From positions 341,950 through 405,949 of the forward strand of contig JAIXOP010000015.1 in assembly GCA_027486725.1 (NCBI GenBank): a stretch of DNA of 64,000 nucleotides. Reading direction: 5' to 3'. How positions within the stretch are numbered: position 1 is the stretch's first letter; each line of letters opens with the position of its first letter. The notes beneath the pieces were generated by a model, which worked only from the letters and a program-made list of their open reading frames with translations, was not told where the DNA came from and did not search any database. This DNA is from Burkholderiales bacterium. Lineage in GTDB: Bacteria > Pseudomonadota > Gammaproteobacteria > Burkholderiales > Burkholderiaceae_A. Shown in pieces: positions 42,517 through 52,247 of the stretch. Both the position numbers and the translations under genes were made by a program.

Positions 42517-43350
42517 TTAGGAAGGTATCAGCCCGATGTCTCGTGTGGCGATGAATGATGGGTTTACGAAGTTTGCCTTTCCGTATCGCAATTGCCTTCC
42601 TTCGAGATCCACCACAACACCGCCTGCCCCCTCCAAAACTGCTTGAGCTGCTGCAGTGTCCCACTCACAGGTGGGTGCCAATCTCGGGTAGATATCGGCC
42701 TTTCCTTCGGCAATGCGACAGAACTTGAGCGAGCTGCCGGCTTGCACAAGGTCTACATCACCGAGACGGTCGATCAACGACTGCGTTCGCTCGTTTGAAT
42801 GGCTTCTACTCGAAAGAACCCGACATCGAGCGCCCACTTTTGGACCAGCCACCCGCATGGGAACGGGTTCAAGGTCACTTGACACAAGCACAGAGGCACT
42901 CTCAGATGTGAACGCACCAAGGCCAGCACCACCCCAGTAGAAGATTCCCGTGCCTGGCGCATAAACTAACCCGAGTACACTTCGCCCTCCATCGATCAAG
43001 GCTATGTTTACTGTGAATTCACCATTCCGTGCGATAAATTCCTTGGTGCCATCCAACGGATCGATGAGCCAAAATTTACCCTTCGGTTGGCGGTGCGCCA
43101 AGGACTCGGGATCCTCCTCAGAAACCACTGGAAAAGCCATAGGCAGCTCGCTCAGCCCCGACGTCAGAACCCGATGTGCGGCAAGGTCTGCATTTGTTAC
43201 TGGGCTGTCATCTGATTTGTGCTGGACCCATCTCGTCTTACTGTTGTATACGTCCATGATGGCGTCGCCAGCAGCTTTGGCGATTGTAATTAACCGCTCA
43301 AAGGGCGGGGCATGATGGGTATCCTGTCGATGCGGTTCTTCGTTTGACAT
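42517..43350 (-). CDS. cysQ: 3'(2'),5'-bisphosphate nucleotidase CysQ
   Basis: [16 protein letters not shown]...PVVSEED...[28 protein letters not shown]...[19 protein letters not shown]. Confidence 0.93.
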   Translation of the reverse strand: MSNEEPHRQDTHHAPPFERLITIAKAAGDAIMDVYNSKTRWVQHKSDDSPVTNADLAAHRVLTSGLSELPMAFPVVSEEDPESLAHRQPKGKFWLIDPLDGTKEFIARNGEFTVNIALIDGGRSVLGLVYAPGTGIFYWGGAGLGAFTSESASVLVSSDLEPVPMRVAGPKVGARCRVLSSRSHSNERTQSLIDRLGDVDLVQAGSSLKFCRIAEGKADIYPRLAPTCEWDTAAAQAVLEGAGGVVVDLEGRQLRYGKANFVNPSFIATRDIGLIPS

Positions 43351-43979
43351 TTTTCTCAACTGACCCCAAGGAAATAAAGATTAAAACCTACCAAAACTCT
43401 TTCCCAACGCCAAACATCCATACACAATCATTTAGCATTAACCGGGAAGATCGTGAGCAGATGAATGGTTACCCTGGCAAAGTCATCTGGTTTACTGGGC
43501 TGTCAGGCTCCGGAAAGTCGTCCATCGCTAACGCATTGGAGAAACAGCTGTTCGCGCAAGGTAAGCGTACATACATTCTTGATGGGGACAACATTCGACA
43601 GGGGCTCAACAAGGATTTGGGGTTCTCTTCCTCGGATCGGGTCGAGAACATTCGGCGCATCGCGGAGGTGGCCAAAATGATGATGGACGCTGGCCTCATT
43701 GTTATGACCGCCTTTATTAGCCCGTTTCGCGCTGAACGCGAGATGGCAAGACAACTTATTGGTGCTGATCGCTTCCTTGAGGTTTATGTTGCTACTTCCC
43801 TTGAGATTTGCGAACAAAGAGACCCAAAAGGGTTGTACAAAAAAGCGCGAGATGGACAACTGCCTAATATGACTGGTCTTGATAGCCCCTACGAGGCGCC
43901 ACTGCATCCGCAAATGGTGGTAGGTAAGAACAGTGAGCCGCTAGAAGAGTCGATCCGCACACTCATTAGATTTCTTTAG
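43344..43979 (+). CDS. cysC: adenylylsulfate kinase CysC (start uncertain, may be downstream of 43344)
   Basis: [100 protein letters not shown]. Confidence 0.94.
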   Translation: MTFFSTDPKEIKIKTYQNSFPTPNIHTQSFSINREDREQMNGYPGKVIWFTGLSGSGKSSIANALEKQLFAQGKRTYILDGDNIRQGLNKDLGFSSSDRVENIRRIAEVAKMMMDAGLIVMTAFISPFRAEREMARQLIGADRFLEVYVATSLEICEQRDPKGLYKKARDGQLPNMTGLDSPYEAPLHPQMVVGKNSEPLEESIRTLIRFL

Positions 43980-44172
43980 AGCCTTGCACTCCGCACGGAT
44001 CAGATACACCAATGACCCCTTTAAAATCTAGCATCATTCGGTCATTGTCGTGCCTTTGCCTAATTAAAGTTGGCGAGATGTCCAGTACAACATCTCTCGG
44101 CAAATCTAAACGGGGCGTCGCGTGCTTTGACAAATCTTGAATCTGGCTGCCCATAAGCCGTAACTGACACAT
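43966..44172 (-). CDS. 68-aa small protein of unknown function
   Basis: [68 protein letters not shown]; preceded by AAGGAGGT 8 nt from ATG. Confidence 0.6.
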   Translation of the reverse strand: MCQLRLMGSQIQDLSKHATPRLDLPRDVVLDISPTLIRQRHDNDRMMLDFKGVIGVSDPCGVQGSKEI

Positions 44173-44233
44173 CTGCAGAACCTCCTTGTAAATAAAAAGT
44201 TCGATTTACTACCCCATCTAATCGACAACAAGT

Positions 44234-47020
44234 TCACGACCCCTTGGGCAGAACGTCGGGATTCCATGCGCCGAAAATCATAGATGCCAGCTGAGAAGTC
44301 AGTTTTTCACTACCGGCACCTGGGTAAACATGGTTAACATCGCTAAAGTCAGACGCCTGCATCTCAAAGGCTTCCCAATCTACAAAGTGTGCATCAAGGC
44401 TTGAAACTAGCGACTCATAAAGCGACAACCAGTTGTTCGCTGGCCCTTTTGACCCCGTTGACGAAAGGTAACGACGATCGATGGGATGAACAAATACAAT
44501 CACACGATCCGTTACTGCCTGAAGATGACGAAGCCCGGTGAGCCAAAAATCAACGGCAACTTGGTTCGTTTCAACTAAACCAAGGAACACCTGCCTTACC
44601 TCACTTTCACGCTTAAGCTTCCAAGCTGGCATCAACTTGCCGTTTCCTGTCGTTGAGTCTTGAACCATACGTTTCGCGATATTCGGCGCCCCCGCACGCG
44701 CTGAGATCCAGGAAAAGTCACCTCCCAATTCATCTGAAGGCAGCACATCACCGGTAAAATGCTGCGCTGTTAGCCGAATACTTCCGGCAGGTGGGATGAC
44801 TGATAAGAGCATCGGGTCAAGCTCATAGATTGCCATCGGAATTCTATGCTCAACCACCTCACACTGTCGACATACAAAATCGCAGACGTTGGCGATACTT
44901 TCGCAATCGATTGCCGGGAGTCCGATATTTACCGACTGCCAAGAAAAGCCATTTTTAGCAACAATCGAATCAAATGTTGGCGGCCGAAATCCTCGAAATA
45001 CACCGGACGATCCGATGACAGGGACTATCGGGGCGCTTGTGGTGTTTAAATATTCTGGGAAGCGCCGTATGAACTGAAGAACACGGTTTATTCTGGCAGT
45101 TATTTGCACTTGACTCGAAACCAGAGGACTTTGATGTTGGCCATTACTTGAATTATTGCTTAGATGATCCGGCAATCTACCTCCAGCGCGAATCAAAATG
45201 CTCGAGATCGATGAAAGGGAACATTCGGCAAGCGTTACGACAAGATCTTGATCTATCTTTACGGCGAATACTCTTTCAAGTTCGACGGTTAGAGCAACGA
45301 AACTCAAGGAATCCATTCCAGCCTCAAGCAAAGACTTACTTCGCAATATGCGACAAATGTCCAATTCGGGGCTAATTTGAACCACTGTCTTGAGCAACAA
45401 CTTTTCTACAGGGTCTACGCCATCAAACCCAGAGTTTTCTAGTTCTCTTTCAAAAGCCGACTGGACCAATGAGGCTATCGCTTTACGGTCCGACTTGCCA
45501 CTTACATTCGTGGGAAACTTAGGCAAACAAACTATGCGTGATGGAACCATATAGTCAGGCAATGCATCTCGCGTTGCGCTTAAAATTCCCGAGGTATTCA
45601 CATCATTGCTCTCTAGTGCAACAACTACACACGCGGCCGAAATTGCACCGGGGGGCCATGACAACGCCGCTACATTCACCAACGGAAAAGCGGAACGTAC
45701 AACGGCCTCTATTGCCCCAAGCTCTACCCGAAAGCCTCGAACTTTGACTTGATTATCTGCCCTCCCGAGAAACCGAACCTCCCCTAACTCGTCGCAAACA
45801 GCGAGGTCTCCTGTTCTGTAGAACACGTCATCGAATCCCGGCATTGTTACAAAACTTTGCGCAGTGCGCGGTTGGTTGTCAAGATATCCCTTGGCTACCT
45901 GTCGACCGCTTAGAAGCAACTCACCACATTCGCCGGGTCTACACCTTTCAAGTTCATTATTTACTACGGTCAACGTCATTCCTGGGAATGCTGAGCCAAT
46001 CGGTGCAAGATTATTCGGAGCCTCGGCATTACTACCAGGGGACAATTCATAACGTGCACATGCGATTGTTGCCTCAGTTGGACCATACCAGCTTTCAATG
46101 CGACTGTTTGGCGCGGCAGCCGCCCATCTATGCGCTAAATCCATGGGAAGCGCCTCACCGCAGAACATGCTCCAGCGCAGAGACGGAAATGCGCATTTTT
46201 CCAATTGCCCTTGGAGCTTCATTTGATATGCTAATGTAGGCACTGAGAACCAGCACGTAATTCTGTTTTTACGAATGTAGTCTGCTGGAGACGCTAAGTC
46301 GCTTGCACTAGGCACAACCAGATGTGCTCCATTCGTCCATGCAACCAGCAAATCGTGAACTGACAAATCAAAAGTTAGCTCAAAGGTTTGTGAAAGCCGG
46401 TCATCCGGTTTTACGTCCATTACTGTCTCAACTGCATCAAGATACCCAGTTAAATTCCCATGACTTATCGGCACTCCCTTTGGTTCACCTGTACTACCAG
46501 ACGTAAAAAGAATGTACGCACACTGATCGACAGAAATTTTCTTTGGCGGAAGATAGTCTCTGCTCATTGAAGGATACTCATCGTTATCGCAATCGACTTT
46601 TACTATCCGTAAGCGATTGCGTAAGCTGGCCTCCGTCGAAATAATCTCCTCAAGTTTTGCCATGGACTTGGCGTCACAAATAACCTCTGTTGCACCGGAC
46701 CGCTTAAGAACATCAAGAGTTCTATTCAAGGGGCGGTGAATATTGATGGGCACAAAGGTAGAACCACCTAGTAATGCCGAAAGGATACCGACGTACGACG
46801 AAAAACTACGATCAGCAATCACCGCCGTTACTGTGGGCTCAACTTCGGAAGGTCGTAATCTAAGACGCAAACTAATGCAGCACGCGGCAGCAAGCAATTC
46901 CTTGTAAGTCCAACACCCACCATTGACTGTTAACGCAGGATTATCAGCATAGTTACCCGCGCTGACCACAATACGTTCGCCTATGTTCCAAGTCTCTGGA
47001 GATTCAGATGCATACGACAT
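44234..47020 (-). CDS. adenylation domain - carrier protein - SGNH-like C-terminal domain fusion
   Basis: A3 LFTSGSTGEPKGVPISHGNL, A5 ESWYGPTEATIACARYE, A7 FYRTGDLA, A8 LGRADNQVKVRGFRVELGAIE, A10 NVSGKSDRKA, carrier LLEAGMDSLSFVALTVEL; C-terminal GSSGVFRGF...DFSDVNHVYPGAGSEKLTSQL. Confidence 0.85.
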   Translation of the reverse strand: MSYASESPETWNIGERIVVSAGNYADNPALTVNGGCWTYKELLAAACCISLRLRLRPSEVEPTVTAVIADRSFSSYVGILSALLGGSTFVPINIHRPLNRTLDVLKRSGATEVICDAKSMAKLEEIISTEASLRNRLRIVKVDCDNDEYPSMSRDYLPPKKISVDQCAYILFTSGSTGEPKGVPISHGNLTGYLDAVETVMDVKPDDRLSQTFELTFDLSVHDLLVAWTNGAHLVVPSASDLASPADYIRKNRITCWFSVPTLAYQMKLQGQLEKCAFPSLRWSMFCGEALPMDLAHRWAAAAPNSRIESWYGPTEATIACARYELSPGSNAEAPNNLAPIGSAFPGMTLTVVNNELERCRPGECGELLLSGRQVAKGYLDNQPRTAQSFVTMPGFDDVFYRTGDLAVCDELGEVRFLGRADNQVKVRGFRVELGAIEAVVRSAFPLVNVAALSWPPGAISAACVVVALESNDVNTSGILSATRDALPDYMVPSRIVCLPKFPTNVSGKSDRKAIASLVQSAFERELENSGFDGVDPVEKLLLKTVVQISPELDICRILRSKSLLEAGMDSLSFVALTVELERVFAVKIDQDLVVTLAECSLSSISSILIRAGGRLPDHLSNNSSNGQHQSPLVSSQVQITARINRVLQFIRRFPEYLNTTSAPIVPVIGSSGVFRGFRPPTFDSIVAKNGFSWQSVNIGLPAIDCESIANVCDFVCRQCEVVEHRIPMAIYELDPMLLSVIPPAGSIRLTAQHFTGDVLPSDELGGDFSWISARAGAPNIAKRMVQDSTTGNGKLMPAWKLKRESEVRQVFLGLVETNQVAVDFWLTGLRHLQAVTDRVIVFVHPIDRRYLSSTGSKGPANNWLSLYESLVSSLDAHFVDWEAFEMQASDFSDVNHVYPGAGSEKLTSQLASMIFGAWNPDVLPKGS

Positions 47021-47029
47021 TGTTTATCC

Positions 47030-48991
47030 TTAAACGTAACTGCGTTGCAGGGGGTGACCGAGAGCAGTGAGCAAAGTTGACGCACCATCAGTGTAGAAAG
47101 GTGCAGTCTCCCCGTTTACGGCACGCTCGATTGGCTCAAGGAACATTGGCCAAAATAGCTCGTATCGATTTGCCATTGATACATCAGGATAATCCAAATC
47201 GTAGCTGAATCGCGCCATTAGATCTTTAAGATAGATCTCCACCATTCTTACTTGCTCGAGGCTTAAACCCTCACGATACTTTAAAAAATTTTCGGTCATC
47301 AATGGCCTTACAAGATTCTCTCGTGGCCCGCCGGGAACCGCCAACCCTGAGGCATACTCGGTCTTATAAAAGTCAATCATTGCACGATCATAGGGCACAT
47401 CAAGGAATCCGCAAAGCGCTTCGAGTACAGACTCAGGGTTGCTAACGAGATCCTCATATCGCTGAAAGAAGACTCTCTCTTGACCCAGATGTGCGAGCGC
47501 CGCAAGGCCTCCAAGCTGGTCTTCACGCCAAACCTCCAGCGCCCGAAGGCTAGAGCCAAATTTGTTTCCAAATGCACCCCCTTTTCGATTTATTGCTGAG
47601 AGCAAGAAGTCGCGAGGATCTCTCACTTGGAATACAAACTTCGCACTAGGAAAGTGTTGGAGGATAAAGAACAATTGGCGGTGTATATTGTTCTCTTTGA
47701 TAAAGATAATCCGTTTTCCTGTTAAGCCGGACAACTCGCAAAATACCTGTCGCGCGAGTTCCCCGAACGATGGCGTCTCACGCTTCGATAGCCAATTCGA
47801 AAAGATACGCGCCGCCTCGGGGGACCGCATTCTTGTGAGTCGCTGACATACAGCATTCTCGAGTTCCGCCCATACTGCATTCCCACGCTCAGCACCAATT
47901 AGCGCATGCCAACTCAGACCAACATCCCGACACAAGTGGTATGGGGGGGGAGCGCCGATGTCAGGATGACTGTTAAGGATCGCGGTAATGAGGTTAGATC
48001 CGGAGCGCTCTGAACAGATAAGGAAAACGTACGAAGGCTCGGGATGAATTGCTGAAGGCAATACAGTCAATGAGGCAGGTTGCTGCTGGGTAGGCGAGCC
48101 ATATCCAAATTGATTAAGCATCGGGTGCACTATTTTCTCCACCCGTTCATGAAGTTTTTTATGCCCTTCATTACGCCACCCAGTTGACTCGACGATATTA
48201 ATTGACGTTCGCTTCTCAACGATCACAGTCTCATTTGCCGGTGGATAAAGATGTTGACCAGACCAAGATAGTTCTGCAAGAGACTCGCTTGCGAAATAAC
48301 TCACGTCGCTCCCGAGCCCAGCCCAGCCAAGAACCTGTCTAACAAGAGTCCGGGGCGAGGTGGAAAAATCCTCATACCGCAGGACAAACTTACGATTACC
48401 GAGAATATCGGACCATTGTTCTAACCTTGTTTGCCGAGCTAGCCAAGCTCTTGACTGCTGTAGAGCCATTTGCTCGTCACGTTTACGAAGCCAACTCGAC
48501 GCGACCGCACGCGGATCACGGATAAGATTTAAGACACGCAGTTCGACTTCAGGGAGTTGTGAGAATGCCAAACCAATTTCAGGCGACTTCGACGTGTCAA
48601 TTAAAGTATTTACATTCTTGATTGAAGCAATTGAACGCACGACATTGCGAATATCATGTAGGTAGTCTGCGTGGAGATTAGATAGCGCTGCAAGCGCAGT
48701 AGCATCGCCCCAGCTAGAGACCTTTGACGCACTCTGCACGAACGCCATCTGTCGCTCTTCTACTTTCTGTATCGCGGCATGAGGAGATACACCAAAAACT
48801 TCTCGTACGACATCGGACCATATCGGACAAGCCTGGAGGCAAGAGCCGCATGTGCAGGCTTCGTTGCGCGCATAGGCACCCCAGAAATCACGAAGCTGTC
48901 CCATATTAAAGGTGCCCGCCCCCTGGGTCAGCAATAGCGAAAGCAAAGTGCTTCCCGTACGGCCAGAGCCAGCAATTGTGACTATCTTCAT
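47030..48991 (-). CDS. tandem two-domain sulfotransferase
   Basis: Two PAPS-binding P-loop-like starts: VTIAGSGRTGSTLLSLLL and VFLICSERSGSNLITAIL; LNLIRDPRAVASSWLRKRDEQ and VFQVRDPRDFLLSAINRKG. Confidence 0.87.
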   Translation of the reverse strand: MKIVTIAGSGRTGSTLLSLLLTQGAGTFNMGQLRDFWGAYARNEACTCGSCLQACPIWSDVVREVFGVSPHAAIQKVEERQMAFVQSASKVSSWGDATALAALSNLHADYLHDIRNVVRSIASIKNVNTLIDTSKSPEIGLAFSQLPEVELRVLNLIRDPRAVASSWLRKRDEQMALQQSRAWLARQTRLEQWSDILGNRKFVLRYEDFSTSPRTLVRQVLGWAGLGSDVSYFASESLAELSWSGQHLYPPANETVIVEKRTSINIVESTGWRNEGHKKLHERVEKIVHPMLNQFGYGSPTQQQPASLTVLPSAIHPEPSYVFLICSERSGSNLITAILNSHPDIGAPPPYHLCRDVGLSWHALIGAERGNAVWAELENAVCQRLTRMRSPEAARIFSNWLSKRETPSFGELARQVFCELSGLTGKRIIFIKENNIHRQLFFILQHFPSAKFVFQVRDPRDFLLSAINRKGGAFGNKFGSSLRALEVWREDQLGGLAALAHLGQERVFFQRYEDLVSNPESVLEALCGFLDVPYDRAMIDFYKTEYASGLAVPGGPRENLVRPLMTENFLKYREGLSLEQVRMVEIYLKDLMARFSYDLDYPDVSMANRYELFWPMFLEPIERAVNGETAPFYTDGASTLLTALGHPLQRSYV

Positions 48992-49050
48992 TTTTCCGCT
49001 GCTTCCTTGTTCCCATTGAGGATTAAAAAGGTTTACTTACAAGGGTTAAT

Positions 49051-49683
49051 TTAGTTATCGTAGTGAGGAAACCTCTCAAAATCTGCACTATACAAGGAAC
49101 GTACAATTGACCGGGATACGTTCGAAAGTTTTTCACTGGAAACTGCCGAACTTGGATTCGACTTGTTTATATGCGGTAGCACCACCTTCCCAAGCCCCGA
49201 AATTTCGGCAATCTTAGGCCATTTATTCTTAAGGTCTTCAAGATGATAGACTTCATCTAACCCAGTTGCCCCGCTTGGGTTCTGTGTATAGTCAACCTGA
49301 GGTCTAAAAAACCAATGGTTTGGGTGCGTTGGTTCCAGAATTTCTGTGAGGTCCTCCTCTACGAAAGCATTTAGCCCTTTCCGCTTGGCTATATCCAAAT
49401 AGCGGTAGAAGGAGATTAGTCGCTCGTAAGGGTTACGCACCACTGCGAACTTAAAGTAGTTTGTATATTGAACCCTGCTGAGGTAGCAGTTATCGATATA
49501 GTCGCGGAGGAGCAAATGCGCCAGCCTGGGTGGAGCGACCTCACCTCGCACACGCGGACGCAGCAGCAAAGGCGCACGGTTCTGCCAAGTGAGGTTTAGA
49601 GCTTTCAAAAAGGCATGCTCAATGCTTTGGCCGCCACACTTTGGGATATGGACAAAAAGGGTTTGGTGGTGATGCGAAATCAT
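49051..49683 (-). CDS. sulfotransferase, family 2-like
   Basis: LFVHIPKCGGQSIEHAFLKAL...FKFAVVRNPYERLISFYRYLD...FFRPQVDYTQNPSGATGLDEVYHLEDL. Confidence 0.88.
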   Translation of the reverse strand: MISHHHQTLFVHIPKCGGQSIEHAFLKALNLTWQNRAPLLLRPRVRGEVAPPRLAHLLLRDYIDNCYLSRVQYTNYFKFAVVRNPYERLISFYRYLDIAKRKGLNAFVEEDLTEILEPTHPNHWFFRPQVDYTQNPSGATGLDEVYHLEDLKNKWPKIAEISGLGKVVLPHINKSNPSSAVSSEKLSNVSRSIVRSLYSADFERFPHYDN

Positions 49684-51582
49684 GAGCAAACTCTATTTAA
49701 CGTATAACAAAAAAAGTAAGTCCTAATTGACGCCGAGCCTCTTTTTTAATCAGACCAAATATTATTGCCATGAACTTCCTACACTTCACGACCGTTTGGA
49801 TGAGCAGTCGCTTACTGTGCGCCAAGCGTAATGGAATTTCGGTATCCACACAATCTTTAAGCCAGAATAGATCTTTTGTTTTAGATTTATCCAGCGAATA
49901 CCGTATGGAGGCCCTTGCACAAATGTCCTCTTTTGGTTGCTATTGTGATATTAGCATTACTAGTGTTTATTTATTCAAGCTTTGGTGCGATTAAAACGGA
50001 TCGCAGTTCTTCCGCGAGGGTTTGAGATTCGCACTTGCACTTGGTGGGTTGCACATCAAGGTCATAATCAAGCGATGATTATTGAATTTCTCATTTAGGC
50101 TTTCGTTGACTCTCATTTTCCAAGGCGTTTCGGCTTTGAACGGGAGATTGAGTTGTCTTTTTCCAGCCGCCCATTGCATCAAGCATATCTGGCGAGCTTT
50201 ATTCCATTGACACCTTTTAAAATCATTGCACTGCTACGCTAGTTGATAAACTATTAATACACTTGGGTTTGACCGGTAGATCTTATCTAGCCACCCACAT
50301 TATGGTACAGAGTTGATTTGATGAGCGCATCAATCATCGTCGATCACTGGAACTTGTTGCCGTTGTTGCAGCCATCGAACATAAAGCCTTCTCTTCATAC
50401 TCGTTTGGACACCTGTGATACCCTAGGTTTACCCAATTGTTGCGGTTGCGCTTTGCAGGGCTCTTGAGAAGCGTCTGCCTCCCCGAAACCGTTCAAATTA
50501 GGGCAGTTCGTTCTTTACCCGTTTCCCTGCCTTCCCATCGCAGGCCCCCCCCCTATTTACACCATCCCATAGGTAATCTGTTGAGCTATTGCGCGTTGCT
50601 TCAGTCATCGATCTCTCGGTCGGCGGCATCCGGTGTGCATATATACCACTTCTATCCAACGTGTTTCATCATCCTTTGGGTTATTTTTTGGGTAATTATC
50701 GGCCAACTGCATGTCGGAGTTTCTTTTAACTCAGTTGCACGCTTTACATTTTTTTCATCAGTTCGTTAATGCCCTTAGTGCGAAGAGCTTCTCCGGCCGC
50801 AATCTTCTTTATACGGCCGCATTCCTTCTCGGGACGTGTCAAAACTCGCTTCATCATCTCCGCGCGTATCGCAGAACCTCTCTCGCGGCCCATAGGTCGA
50901 GGGCCCACCGATACCCTGTGTCCTCGCCATCTACGCTACATAAATACGGTCGGCTTTCTGCGCGGCCTGTTCTATCGGCTCATCGAGAAAGCTCACGTAG
51001 TTCAACATAGCGTTCCAGGTGTTAAGAGCCATTGTTTTAAAATGATCTTTATTTTAAGAGCCCAGAATATATCCACTATTGAGTCGCATCACTGAGATTT
51101 ATCTCATCGGGCTTGACGCGTGGTTGCCGGAACTGCAATCAACGGCTTACGTTTTGCTTCAGCTTGAATTAGCCAAAGAGCGGCGTAGTGGGGATTAGCA
51201 TTCTAAGGTATATAATCTTAGAAAAAGAATCAGAGACCACCGTGAGCATCCGAGCCACCAGATCCGCCACTTTTTTCGGCCGTTGTTGATGGAGTTGGGC
51301 CTCCCAATAATTGCACCATCAGAGTAGTGAAGTTATATATCTAAGCTAGACTTTTACTTTTACAGACCTATTATTTGAGCATATTCATCTTAACAAACCT
51401 TTCAATCCTTACGATTCGGTTGGGATGCCCTTGCTCAGACACCGCGGCCACCGTATAGTTGGTTATAATCTTACTTCTATAGCGTAGTGTTGCCGTTGCG
51501 CGAACTCGCTCGTGGCGGCCGGGAGCTCCAGATTTGGAGTACGACACATCTTGGCAGCAATCGTCCTAAGGTTGTAGTTATA

Positions 51583-52230
51583 ATGAAATTTCAAAGCGAT
51601 TGCTCCAACACTCAAGCCGCAAGGTTAATCCTTGTCTGCGGTCCATGGAGCAGCGGCACCTCAGCTGTAGCGGGCGCCCTATGCAAGTTGGGGTGTGCTG
51701 CGGTTGGCCCTTTTTTTAAGGTCAACGACCCCATGACCCCCGAAACTTTTGAGACAGAGGCTTTGAGAAGTCTTCTCATTGGACTTCGATCTGAACTTGA
51801 CTTTAGCCCCCGTGTTTCCGACGAAGTGGCGGATGAAAGGATTGGAAAGTTTTCCTCCGAGCTTCTTTCAAAGGCGGGGAGGCAGGCCGTGGAACGGCCA
51901 ATTCTGCTCAAGCACGCCTTACTAGCTTTTTATATCCACCACTTTTCAAAGTACTTTGATGTCTCGGTGGTTGGCGTTATGCGGTCGTTAACCAAGATTG
52001 AGTCAACGCGGGTTCGAAGAGGGTGGCCGCCGAGTTTCGGCCGTCTTGGAGCAATAAAGCTTTATTCGCAGCTATTCAGTGTAGCGGTACAGCACGACTT
52101 CCCACTGGCATTGATTCGCTTTTCGGAAGTTCAATCCGATCCCCAGTGCATTGAGAACCTCGGTCGACATCTTGGTCTTGAGCCGACTCCCGATGAGATC
52201 GCGGCAGCGCTGGCGTTTCTCTCTCGATAA
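51583..52230 (+). CDS. sulfotransferase-like P-loop protein
   Basis: ARLILVCGPWSSGTSAVAGALCKLG...VSVVGVMRSLTKIESTRVRRGWPPSFG...LALIRFSEVQSDPQCIENLGRHLGL. Confidence 0.65.
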   Translation: MKFQSDCSNTQAARLILVCGPWSSGTSAVAGALCKLGCAAVGPFFKVNDPMTPETFETEALRSLLIGLRSELDFSPRVSDEVADERIGKFSSELLSKAGRQAVERPILLKHALLAFYIHHFSKYFDVSVVGVMRSLTKIESTRVRRGWPPSFGRLGAIKLYSQLFSVAVQHDFPLALIRFSEVQSDPQCIENLGRHLGLEPTPDEIAAALAFLSR

Positions 52231-52247
52231 ACTTTGGCAGTTCGCTT

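Noticed and set aside
50437-51095. ORFs at 50437-50769 and 50769-51095
   Set aside because: No recognisable domain, no good RBS, overlapping alternative frames; treated as decayed or non-coding sequence.
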